From positions 558,001-622,000 of the forward strand of contig NZ_LMQS01000002.1 of the NCBI RefSeq assembly GCF_001424665.1: a stretch of DNA of 64,000 bases, read 5' to 3'. This DNA comes from Methylophilus sp. Leaf416 (GTDB taxonomy: Bacteria > Pseudomonadota > Gammaproteobacteria > Burkholderiales > Methylophilaceae). The position numbers and the translations under genes were made by a program. Of this stretch, positions 56,755 through 64,000 are shown one piece after another. The notes below the pieces were generated by a model. The model had not been told where the DNA came from and ran no database searches. It saw only the letters and a list, made by a program, of their open reading frames with translations. Within the stretch, counting starts at the first letter, position 1; each line of letters begins with the position of its first letter.

Positions 56755-59700
56755 ATGACTGCACCTAATATGCCGGATAACCAGCAGCACCCAGAGCTAC
56801 ACCAGCGCTTTAACCTCTCGACCTGGGCATTGAAAAATCAGGCCTTGGTGCTGTATTTTATTATCCTGACGCTGATAGGCGGTGTACTGGCGTATACCCA
56901 CCTCGGGCAATCTGAAGACCCGCCATTTACTTTCAAGGTCATGCTGGTCCGCGCCAGCTGGCCAGGGGCCTCAGCCCAGGAAGTCGAGCAGCAAGTCACT
57001 GACAGGATAGAGAAAAAACTGCAGGAAATTCCCTCTATCGATTACACCAGCAGCTATTCAAGACCTGGTGAATCGGTGGTTTTCATTGTGATCCGTGATA
57101 ATACTTTCTCGGAGAAGATTCCCGAATTATGGTATCAAATACGTAAAAAGATAGGCGATATCCGCCACACTTTTCCCGGCGACCTGCAAAGCCTGACCTT
57201 TAACGATGAGTTCAGTGATGTCTACGGCACTATGTACGCCATCACGGCCGATGGCCTTAACCCGCAGCAACTGAAACGGCAGGCTGAATGGGTACGGTCA
57301 CGCCTGCTCAAACTACCAGATGTGGAAAAAGTCGATCTCTTCGGTGAACAGCCACAGAAAATTATTATCGAGATCTCCAACCAGAAACTGACCTCGCTGG
57401 GAATCAGTCCGGCCCAACTGGCGCAGATGCTGAAACAGCAAAACACAGTCATCGGTTCAGGCACATTTGATGCAGGGCCGGAACGCATCAGGCTCAGCGT
57501 GAGCGGGCGCTTACAAACACTGGAAGATTTGCGACAGTTTCCTATTCGCGCCGGTAATCAAAACCTGACCCTGGGGGAGATTGCTACCATCAAACGCGGT
57601 TACGCTGACCCGCCTTCGCAACGCATACACTTCAACGGTCAGTCGGCATTATTGATTGGTGTCAGCATGCAGCAAGGCGGCGATGTGATTGCACTGGGTG
57701 AAGCGTTGCAACAAAACATCACCAGCGTACAAAAACAGCTTCCGGTAGGTGTGCAACTGCACTCTGTGACGTCACAGCCGGATATTGTCCAGCACTCGGT
57801 ACAAGACTTTGTACATTCCCTGACCGAAGCCTTGATCATTGTGCTGGCTGTCAGCCTGCTCTCTCTAGGCTGGCGGACCGGCATCGTGGTCGCGGTGGCA
57901 ATCCCGATCGTACTCGCAGGCACTTTCCTGATGATGGACTGGTTTGGCATAGGCTTGCACAAAATCTCGCTAGGGGCCTTGATTCTGGCATTGGGCTTGT
58001 TGGTGGATGATGCCATTATCGCGGTAGAGATGATGGCATCGAAAATGGAACAGGGCTGGGCGCGTATGGACGCGGCCTCATTTGCATTCACCTCCACCGC
58101 GATGCCTATGCTGACCGGCACGCTGGTCACTGTAGCCGGTTTTTTGCCTATTGCTATCGCGGTGTCCTCAACCGGAGAATATACCCGTTCCATTTTCCAG
58201 GTATCTGCAATCGCGTTGACTTTATCGTGGGTGGCTGCGGTGATCGTCGTGCCGTTTTTAGGCTATCACCTGTTACCTGATGCTGCACAACAAACCAGTG
58301 CGCCTGGCGGAGTAATGCAAAAAATAAAGTATTTCCTGGGTTTTAAAAACAAGCCTGAAAGCGAAGCAAGCGCTCACCACCACGATATCTATGAGACCAA
58401 ATTTTACAAGCGCCTGCAGGGTATTGTCAGCTGGTGTGTGATGCACAAAGGTATTGTGATTATCGCCACTATCATTCTGTTTGTAGTGTCCATGTTCAGT
58501 TTTGGCAAGGTACAACAGCAGTTTTTCCCAGACTCCACCCGGCTGGAAATTGTGGTCGATTTGCGCCTGGCCGAAAATGCCAGTGACCAGTCCACCGATG
58601 AGGCGGTGAAAAAGCTTGAGCATTGGTTACAGCAATGGCAAAAAAATCATGCGCCGGTACAAAATGTAGTGTCTTATGTCGGCTCAGGAGCCCCGCGTTA
58701 CTATTTGCCCCTGGATGTGCAACTGCCTCATCGCGCGTTTGCGCAACTGGTGATTCTCTGTGACAACTTACACCAGCGGGAATCTTTACGTAACGACCTG
58801 CTGACATTGTTCGAACATGACTTCCCGCAACTGCGTGCGTCTATCCTGCGGCTGGAAAATGGTCCGCCAGTGGGTTTCCCGGTGCAATTTCGTGTCGACG
58901 GCCAGAATCTGCAGGCAATCAGGGAGGTTGCACACAAGATTGCCGATGCCATGCGCGCCAACCCACATTTGCGTAATGTACAGCTAGGCTGGGAAGAGCC
59001 AAGTAAAGTGATTCATGTGGATATCGACCAGCACAAAGCCAGGCTGTTAGGGGTGAGTTCGCCCGATATCGCGCAATTGCTGAATACGCAGTATTACGAA
59101 CAAGTAGTCAGCGAATTCAGGGAAGGCAATGAACGGATAGACCTGGTGATGCGCAGTACCGGGGCAGAACACAGCAAGCTCTCGCAACTGGCGCAACTCA
59201 CGGTATTAAGCCAGCGTGGCGAGCGTGTCCCCCTGGCGCAGGTTGCCAATATCCATGACGGGTTTGAAGAAGGCGTGATCTGGCGGCGTAATCGCGTGCC
59301 TTCGCTCACGGTGCGCGCCCACTTGCGAGGCAATATGCAAGCGCCGGTAGTGTCTACACAAATCACGCAAGCGATTCAGCCCATATTGCAGAAGCTGCCT
59401 GCTGGCGTGACTGTAGAAACTGGCGGCGCGATAGAAGAATCAGCCAAAGGTGCCAAATCAGTGGCCAAAGGTGTGCCCTTGTTTTTCGCGGCGGTTTTTA
59501 CTTTACTGATGCTGCAGTTACGCAGTATCTCGAATGTTTTACTGGTGGTGCTCACTGCCCCATTAGGGATGATAGGCATCACCTTCGCCCTGTTGTTGTT
59601 TAATATGCCGTTTGGCTTTGTGGCCATGCTCGGCAGCATTGCATTATCCGGCATGATCATGCGCAACTCGGTGATTCTGGTCGACCAGATTAACCAGGAT

Positions 59701-59943
59701 ATCGAAGAAGGTGCTTCGCTGGAACAGGCAGTTGTGCAATCTACCGTACGCCGCTTCCGACCTATCGTGCTCACTGCCGCCGCTGCCATTTTGGCGATGA
59801 TTCCGCTGACACGCAGTGTGTTCTTCGGACCGATGGCTGTCGCCATTATGGGCGGCTTGGCAGTGGCTACTGTGCTTACCATTTTGTTTGTACCAGCCCT
59901 GTATACATTCTGGGCAAGGCTTACCGCAAGAACCGCGAAATGA
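56755..59943 (+). CDS. RND-family efflux pump, inner-membrane transporter
   Basis: A 1062-residue proton-driven RND pump with the usual duplicated topology: a first helix (LVLYFIILTLIGGVLAY), a large periplasmic loop (with LGQSEDPPFTFKVMLV), a helix bundle with the proton-relay aspartates in ILALGLLVDDAIIAVE, the second loop, and the second bundle. The GxSxGxT-like region and the C-terminal bundle (LPFGFVAMLGSIALSGMIMRNS) are intact. Its similarity to the heavy-metal versus drug branches is undecided, though the DD in the relay fits the drug/hydrophobe (HAE1) branch. It follows the adaptor directly. Confidence 0.94.
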   Translation: MTAPNMPDNQQHPELHQRFNLSTWALKNQALVLYFIILTLIGGVLAYTHLGQSEDPPFTFKVMLVRASWPGASAQEVEQQVTDRIEKKLQEIPSIDYTSSYSRPGESVVFIVIRDNTFSEKIPELWYQIRKKIGDIRHTFPGDLQSLTFNDEFSDVYGTMYAITADGLNPQQLKRQAEWVRSRLLKLPDVEKVDLFGEQPQKIIIEISNQKLTSLGISPAQLAQMLKQQNTVIGSGTFDAGPERIRLSVSGRLQTLEDLRQFPIRAGNQNLTLGEIATIKRGYADPPSQRIHFNGQSALLIGVSMQQGGDVIALGEALQQNITSVQKQLPVGVQLHSVTSQPDIVQHSVQDFVHSLTEALIIVLAVSLLSLGWRTGIVVAVAIPIVLAGTFLMMDWFGIGLHKISLGALILALGLLVDDAIIAVEMMASKMEQGWARMDAASFAFTSTAMPMLTGTLVTVAGFLPIAIAVSSTGEYTRSIFQVSAIALTLSWVAAVIVVPFLGYHLLPDAAQQTSAPGGVMQKIKYFLGFKNKPESEASAHHHDIYETKFYKRLQGIVSWCVMHKGIVIIATIILFVVSMFSFGKVQQQFFPDSTRLEIVVDLRLAENASDQSTDEAVKKLEHWLQQWQKNHAPVQNVVSYVGSGAPRYYLPLDVQLPHRAFAQLVILCDNLHQRESLRNDLLTLFEHDFPQLRASILRLENGPPVGFPVQFRVDGQNLQAIREVAHKIADAMRANPHLRNVQLGWEEPSKVIHVDIDQHKARLLGVSSPDIAQLLNTQYYEQVVSEFREGNERIDLVMRSTGAEHSKLSQLAQLTVLSQRGERVPLAQVANIHDGFEEGVIWRRNRVPSLTVRAHLRGNMQAPVVSTQITQAIQPILQKLPAGVTVETGGAIEESAKGAKSVAKGVPLFFAAVFTLLMLQLRSISNVLLVVLTAPLGMIGITFALLLFNMPFGFVAMLGSIALSGMIMRNSVILVDQINQDIEEGASLEQAVVQSTVRRFRPIVLTAAAAILAMIPLTRSVFFGPMAVAIMGGLAVATVLTILFVPALYTFWARLTARTAK

Positions 59944-60063
59944 TGACGCAATAAACTATAATACTGAGACCAGACAGGCATTAAATGCAGGGCAGGATTT
60001 AAAAGGTAATTGCCTTGAATTCTGCAACTAGATGGACATTGAACTTACACACAGGACTAGACC

Positions 60064-60720
60064 ATGACAGACCAGGCAACCGCACGTTTTAACATGATTG
60101 AGCAACAGATCCGCACCTGGGAGGTGCTGGACCCTAAAGTACTGGCAACACTCAACAGTATCCCGCGTGAAAACTTTGTCCCGGATGCTTATCGCGGGCT
60201 GGCCTTTGCCGACATTGAGATTCCCTTGGCGCATGATCAGCAAATGCTGAGCCCTAAAGTGGAAGGCCGTTTTTTACAGGCTTTGCAATTGCAGGCGACG
60301 GACAAAGTATTACTGATAGGCGCTGGCAGTGGCTATTTGGCAGCCTTGATGGCGCAACACGCTGCGCAAGTGACCGCGCTTGAGATATTCCCTGACTTGT
60401 GTGAATTAGCCAGCCAGAACCTGAGCAAACAAGGCATCCAGAATGTGCAGGTGATAGAAGCTGATGGTCATAGCGGATTGGAATCCAATGCGCCGTTTGA
60501 CGCGATTGTGTTTACTGCCTCAAGCCCTGTAGAGGCTGAAGGCGTCCGTCGCCAGCTGAGCATAGGTGGTCGCATGTTGATTGTGCTGGGTAAAGCCCCG
60601 GTCATGCAGGCAACCTTGATCCAGCGCCTGGCAGAGCACAGCTACAAACAGGACGTGCTGTTTGAGACCAGCCTGACTGAAATGCAGAACGCACCGCAAG
60701 CACAAGCATTCTCTTTCTAA
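60064..60720 (+). CDS. Protein-L-isoaspartate O-methyltransferase-like protein
   Basis: A 218-residue SAM-dependent methyltransferase of the PCMT family, with motif I VLLIGAGSGYLAALM at about residues 82-96 and the N-terminal SAM-PCMT segment (VLDPKVLATLNSIPRENFVP). The family repairs isoaspartyl residues. However, it lies immediately upstream of the TolC gene, as in many beta- and gammaproteobacteria, where this relative is a conserved neighbour of the outer-membrane channel; a direct link with export is unproven. The gap to the TolC gene is 16 bases. Confidence 0.88.
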   Translation: MTDQATARFNMIEQQIRTWEVLDPKVLATLNSIPRENFVPDAYRGLAFADIEIPLAHDQQMLSPKVEGRFLQALQLQATDKVLLIGAGSGYLAALMAQHAAQVTALEIFPDLCELASQNLSKQGIQNVQVIEADGHSGLESNAPFDAIVFTASSPVEAEGVRRQLSIGGRMLIVLGKAPVMQATLIQRLAEHSYKQDVLFETSLTEMQNAPQAQAFSF

Positions 60721-60736
60721 GCTACATTAACGCGCT

Positions 60737-62074
60737 ATGAATATCTTGTCACGGGTTTTGCTACTGACCGCCTTGTGCATACCGCAAGCCATTCTGGCAG
60801 CGTCACAAAGCTTGATGGACGTGTATCAGGAAGCCAAAGCCAATGACCCGGTGCTCGCTTCTGCTGGGAGTGCGAATCAGGCCGCGCAGGAAATCATAGA
60901 ACAAGCCAAGGCCGGCTATCGGCCTTCAGTTAATTTTCTGGCGGGCGCCAATGCCAACCGTACCGATTTAAAGATTATTGGTAGTCCGGCGCCTTTCCCC
61001 GGCGGACGCAATAACTTTGAAGGCTACCAGGCCCAGCTGCAAGCCAGGCAACCAATCTTTCGCAAAGAAAACCTGGAACGCATAGACCAGAGCAAAGTGC
61101 AGGTCAGCATTGCAGACAAGCAATATCACCTTGCCCAGCAAGGGCTGATGTTGCGCACTACGCAGGCTTACTTTGATATGTTGCTTGCGCAAGATCGCAT
61201 CACCTTGATCGAAGCGCAGAAAAAAGCCATTCAACGCCAGTTGCAACAGGCGAATGCGAATTTTGAAGTAGGTACCGCCACCGTGACCGATGTCAATGAA
61301 GCGCAGGCGCGTTATGACCTGATTGCCGCACAAGAACTTTCTGCGCTAAATGACATGGAAATTGCCAGACGCAGCCTGCAGGCGATCACAGGCAAACTGC
61401 CGGAGCAACTCGCAAGCGTTCGCGAAGATATACAGGTCACACCCAATCTGAAAGCCATGCAGGAGTGGCAGGATGTCACCAATGCCAGCAACCTCAATAT
61501 CCAGATCCAGCAGGAAACCGTGCAGGTCAGTGAAAAAGACATTGAAATTGCGCGGGCCGGACATTACCCGGCAGTAGATGCGGTTGCCAGCTACCAGGAT
61601 AGTTACAGCAATGGCGGCCAGTACGGGTTTGGCGGCGACCTGAAAAGCGCCAGTATTGGTGTGGAAGTCTCCATGCCACTATACCAGGGCGGCGCCATTA
61701 CCTCCCGCGTGCGACAGGCCGCTTTAAACCGGCAAAAAGCACTGGATGACTTGCAGAATGCATTGCGCCAGACCACACTGGAAACCCAGCGCGCCTATTT
61801 GAACCTGAATACCAGCATCGCCCAAGTGAAAGCGCTGGAGCAGGCGCTCAAAAGTAGCCAGAGCCAGATGGACTCCACCCAGCTAGGTTACGAAGTCGGT
61901 ATACGCACCAGCGTAGATGTGCTCAACGCACAACAGCAATATTTCAGCGCCAACCGTGACTTATTGCAGGCGCGCTACAACTATCTGGCCAATATCATCC
62001 GCCTCAAAACCGCCAGTGGCATTGTATCGGAAGCGGATTTGCGGGATATAGACCAGCAATTGGCAAGGAAATAG
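60737..62074 (+). CDS. tolC: TolC-family outer-membrane channel
   Basis: A 445-residue exported protein with a signal peptide ending ILA-ASQ, two repeats of the outer-membrane efflux protein domain (SLMDVYQEAKANDPVLASA, then ASNLNIQIQQETVQV) and long coiled coils. It forms the trimeric channel through which MFP-RND pumps such as the one just upstream and type I exporters discharge. It follows the Pcm-like gene by 16 bases and is followed by the isochorismatase gene with a one-base gap. Confidence 0.92.
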   Translation: MNILSRVLLLTALCIPQAILAASQSLMDVYQEAKANDPVLASAGSANQAAQEIIEQAKAGYRPSVNFLAGANANRTDLKIIGSPAPFPGGRNNFEGYQAQLQARQPIFRKENLERIDQSKVQVSIADKQYHLAQQGLMLRTTQAYFDMLLAQDRITLIEAQKKAIQRQLQQANANFEVGTATVTDVNEAQARYDLIAAQELSALNDMEIARRSLQAITGKLPEQLASVREDIQVTPNLKAMQEWQDVTNASNLNIQIQQETVQVSEKDIEIARAGHYPAVDAVASYQDSYSNGGQYGFGGDLKSASIGVEVSMPLYQGGAITSRVRQAALNRQKALDDLQNALRQTTLETQRAYLNLNTSIAQVKALEQALKSSQSQMDSTQLGYEVGIRTSVDVLNAQQQYFSANRDLLQARYNYLANIIRLKTASGIVSEADLRDIDQQLARK

Positions 62075-62075
62075 T

Positions 62076-62630
62076 ATGAATACCATCATAGCAAGCACGG
62101 ACGCCGTCTGGATGCTGGTCGATGTGCAAACACGCTTATGTGCAGTCATGCAAAAAGACGCCATGTCAGCCGTGGTGAATAACATTCAGCGCCTGATCCA
62201 GGGCGCACAACTCCTCAATATTCCCCTATGGGTGACTGAGCAGTATCCGGAAAAACTGGGCGAAACGCTGCCGGAATTGCAGGCTTTGTTACCAGAGTAC
62301 ACACCACGTTTCGGCAAGCTGGCTTTCTCCGCCTGGCATGAAGCAGCCTTGCAGGAATCTTCCGTCAGCGTCGCACCACAAGTTGTACTGTTTGGCTTGG
62401 AAGCCCACATCTGTGTATTGCAAACCGCATTAGATGCACTGGCTTCCGGCAAGCAGGTATTTGTGGTTGAAGACGCAGTGATCTCACGCAATGAAGCCCA
62501 TCGTTTAAATGCGTTGGCGAGATTACAGGCAGCAGGTTGCATCATTACCAATACTGAATCTGTGTTATTCGAGCCTATGCAAGGTGCAACGCATCCGCAA
62601 TTCAAAGCGATCTCTGGGCTGATTCGCTAA
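62076..62630 (+). CDS. Isochorismatase-family hydrolase (YcaC-like)
   Basis: A 184-residue cysteine hydrolase with D in MLVDVQTRL (about residue 14), a lysine in YPEKLGET (about 62) and the catalytic cysteine in GLEAHICVLQ (about 111), the expected triad. The family hydrolyses varied amides and ethers; no isochorismate-related gene is near. It lies downstream of TolC with a one-base gap and may be cotranscribed. Confidence 0.9.
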   Translation: MNTIIASTDAVWMLVDVQTRLCAVMQKDAMSAVVNNIQRLIQGAQLLNIPLWVTEQYPEKLGETLPELQALLPEYTPRFGKLAFSAWHEAALQESSVSVAPQVVLFGLEAHICVLQTALDALASGKQVFVVEDAVISRNEAHRLNALARLQAAGCIITNTESVLFEPMQGATHPQFKAISGLIR

Positions 62631-62647
62631 CTAGACTTACTGCAAAA

Positions 62648-62986
62648 ATGAATCAAATCGAATGGAGTGACTTCACCAAAGTAGAGTTACGCGTGGGACG
62701 CGTACTTTCTGCAGAGATATTTCCCGAAGCGCGTAAACCCGCCTATAAGTTACAAATCGATTTTGGTGCTGAGATTGGTATCCGCAAATCCAGTGCCCAA
62801 ATCACAGCGCACTACACCCCGGAAGTACTGGTAGGAAAACTGGTCGTCGCGGTGGTCAATTTCCCCCTTAAACAAATTGGGCCGTTTATGTCTGAATGCC
62901 TGGTCACTGGCTTTCACGATGCGGAAGGCAATGTCACATTGTGCATGCCGGAACATGAAGTGCCTTTAGGTAGCAAATTGCTGTAA
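62648..62986 (+). CDS. CsaA-like tRNA-binding-domain protein
   Basis: A 112-residue OB-fold protein with the EMAP/tRNA-binding pattern: KVELRVGRVLSAEIFPEARKP, then YKLQIDFG, and SAQITAHY and FPLKQIGPFMSECL further on. CsaA was described as a chaperone or export-related protein in Bacillus; here its partner is unclear. It sits 17 bases after the isochorismatase gene and forms a run of small genes in the same direction. Confidence 0.88.
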   Translation: MNQIEWSDFTKVELRVGRVLSAEIFPEARKPAYKLQIDFGAEIGIRKSSAQITAHYTPEVLVGKLVVAVVNFPLKQIGPFMSECLVTGFHDAEGNVTLCMPEHEVPLGSKLL

Positions 62987-63013
62987 CACAAGACTTACAG
63001 AAGAAAGTCATCG

Positions 63014-63505
63014 ATGCATATCCGTGAAGCAACTCTGGAAGATTTTGAGCAGATCTGGCCATTTTTCCATGAGATCGTTTCTGCTGGTGAAACCTATGCC
63101 TACCCGCGTGACACAACCCGGGAACAGGCGATTACATTATGGATGGAGACGCCAAGAAAAACCTTTGTCGCAGAAGAAAACGGGCAGATATTAGGTAGCT
63201 ATTACATCAAAACCAACCAGCCTGGTGGCGGTGATCATGTCTGCAATTGCGGTTATATGGTGTCATCCACTGCGCGTGGTTTAGGTCTTGCGACAACCAT
63301 GTGCGAGCACTCGCAGCAATTGGCAAAATCATTGGGTTACCAGGCCATGCAGTTCAACTTTGTTGCCTCCAGCAATGAAGGTGCTGTGCGCTTATGGACC
63401 AAACTGGGATTTGAAACAGTAGGCAGGTTGCCAAAAGCATTCAGACATCCCAGCAAAGGCTATGTCGATGCACTGGTGATGTACAAATGGCTATCAGAAC
63501 GATGA
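63014..63505 (+). CDS. GNAT acetyltransferase
   Basis: A 163-residue acetyltransferase of the GNAT superfamily, with the acetyl-CoA loop in STARGLGLATTMCEHSQ and a C-terminal segment NEGAVRLWTKLGFETVG, which is typical of the phosphinothricin-type and aminoglycoside-type acetyltransferases. N-terminal residues MHIREATLEDFEQIWPFFHEI are the usual first strand and helix. The target is unknown. Confidence 0.9.
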   Translation: MHIREATLEDFEQIWPFFHEIVSAGETYAYPRDTTREQAITLWMETPRKTFVAEENGQILGSYYIKTNQPGGGDHVCNCGYMVSSTARGLGLATTMCEHSQQLAKSLGYQAMQFNFVASSNEGAVRLWTKLGFETVGRLPKAFRHPSKGYVDALVMYKWLSER

Positions 63506-63518
63506 AAGGAGAAAGGTC

Positions 63519-63866
63519 ATGACCTATAAAGGCAGCTGCCATTGCGGCAATATTGCATTTGAGGTGCAAGGTGAAATCACCAGCGCGTTAGCCTGTAACT
63601 GTTCCCTTTGTCAGCGCAAGGGGTCTTTGCTCTGGTTTGTACCCTTCACAGAATTAAAGTTGCTGACTCCTGAGTCCGCTATCAGCACTTACACATTCAA
63701 TAGACACGTCATCAAACATCATTTCTGTCCTATATGCGGCATTCACCCTTATGGTCAGGGTATGGATGCGAAAGGTAATGCCATGGCTGCTATCAATATC
63801 CGCTGCATTGAAGATATCGATCTGGGCAGTATCCCTGTGCAACATTACGATGGTCGTTCCGCTTAA
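63519..63866 (+). CDS. GFA-family (Mss4-like) zinc protein
   Basis: A 115-residue protein of the GFA family (glutathione-dependent formaldehyde-activating type). Zinc-binding cysteines are visible: C7 and C9 (SCHCG), C26, C28 and C31 (ACNCSLCQ), and C70 and C73 (FCPICGIHP). The family name comes from a Paracoccus enzyme that was proposed to speed the reaction of formaldehyde with glutathione; most members are of unknown function. In a methylotroph a formaldehyde link would be attractive but is not shown. Confidence 0.88.
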   Translation: MTYKGSCHCGNIAFEVQGEITSALACNCSLCQRKGSLLWFVPFTELKLLTPESAISTYTFNRHVIKHHFCPICGIHPYGQGMDAKGNAMAAINIRCIEDIDLGSIPVQHYDGRSA

Positions 63867-63886
63867 CAAAGTGCTCCTCATAAGGA

Positions 63887-64000
63887 ATGGCCCTGAAATT
63901 TCCTTGCTCGTGTGATTACGATCCTCAACAGTTGGCGACATTATCTGCTCAGGATATCAGCGCGATTGCGCAAGCTTGTAAACTCAATAAAAAAAGCCCG
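63887..64000 (+). CDS. Possible partial small ORF at the right edge
   Basis: An ATG after AAGG opens a frame of 38 codons without a stop to the end of the window (starts MALKFPCSCDYDPQQL). No family is recognised. The last bases, AAAAAAAGCCCG, look like the left part of a terminator, so it may end very soon. Confidence 0.2.
   Translation, partial: MALKFPCSCDYDPQQLATLSAQDISAIAQACKLNKKSP

Overview
The window looks like a chromosomal segment of a betaproteobacterium, most likely a methylotroph of the Methylophilaceae (inference from gene families and synteny: citrate synthase, NADP-type 6-phosphogluconate dehydrogenase, a UbiA/UbiC pair, a Pcm-like gene beside TolC, a FimV-like protein and a PQQ-associated type of metallo-beta-lactamase). 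No rRNA, tRNA or CRISPR array was seen.

Layout. 1-27.3 kb is ordinary core genome: end of rpoN, tyrS, anmK, gltA, erpA, a bactofilin, argC, rpsI-rplM with a strong sigma-70 promoter, a FimV-like protein, ubiA-ubiC, mltA, apaG, thiG-thiS, gnd, a dienelactone hydrolase, a trypsin-like protease with TPRs, hemL, gltB-gltD and hemE. 27.37-41.43 kb is an accessory island bounded by long inverted repeats. It starts with a gene for a zinc-ribbon DDE-type transposase-like protein and carries a compact cargo: a WYL regulator divergent from an N6-adenine methyltransferase/PD-(D/E)XK nuclease pair; an acetyltransferase / ASCH / acetyltransferase operon; a P-loop kinase with a two-helix membrane protein; a solitary MbcA/ParS/Xre-type antitoxin domain; small proteins of unknown function; and a 587-residue protein with a HEPN-type R-x4-H motif. 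Much of the cargo is visibly more AT-rich than the flanks. This looks like a transposon-borne defence or conflict island and is the most interesting part of the window.

41.4-52.1 kb returns to the chromosome with an envelope theme: cytochrome b561, a periplasmic metallo-hydrolase, then a tightly overlapping operon of a phosphoethanolamine transferase, a PAP2 phosphatase and an EptA-like lipid A phosphoethanolamine transferase. The operon is preceded by a near-perfect sigma-54 promoter. A phosphate-binding-like periplasmic protein, an outer-membrane beta-barrel protein, a cache/HAMP histidine kinase and an NtrC-family sigma-54 activator follow. I infer that this two-component system could drive the lipid A operon through RpoN.

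52.1-64 kb holds a LigB/DODA-type dioxygenase, two DoxX-family genes around a LysR regulator, a TetR-MFP-RND efflux operon with a tandem operator, a Pcm-like methyltransferase, a TolC-like channel, an isochorismatase-fold hydrolase, a CsaA-like protein, a GNAT and a GFA-family protein. Functions are assigned from motifs and family resemblance read by eye; no database search was possible.
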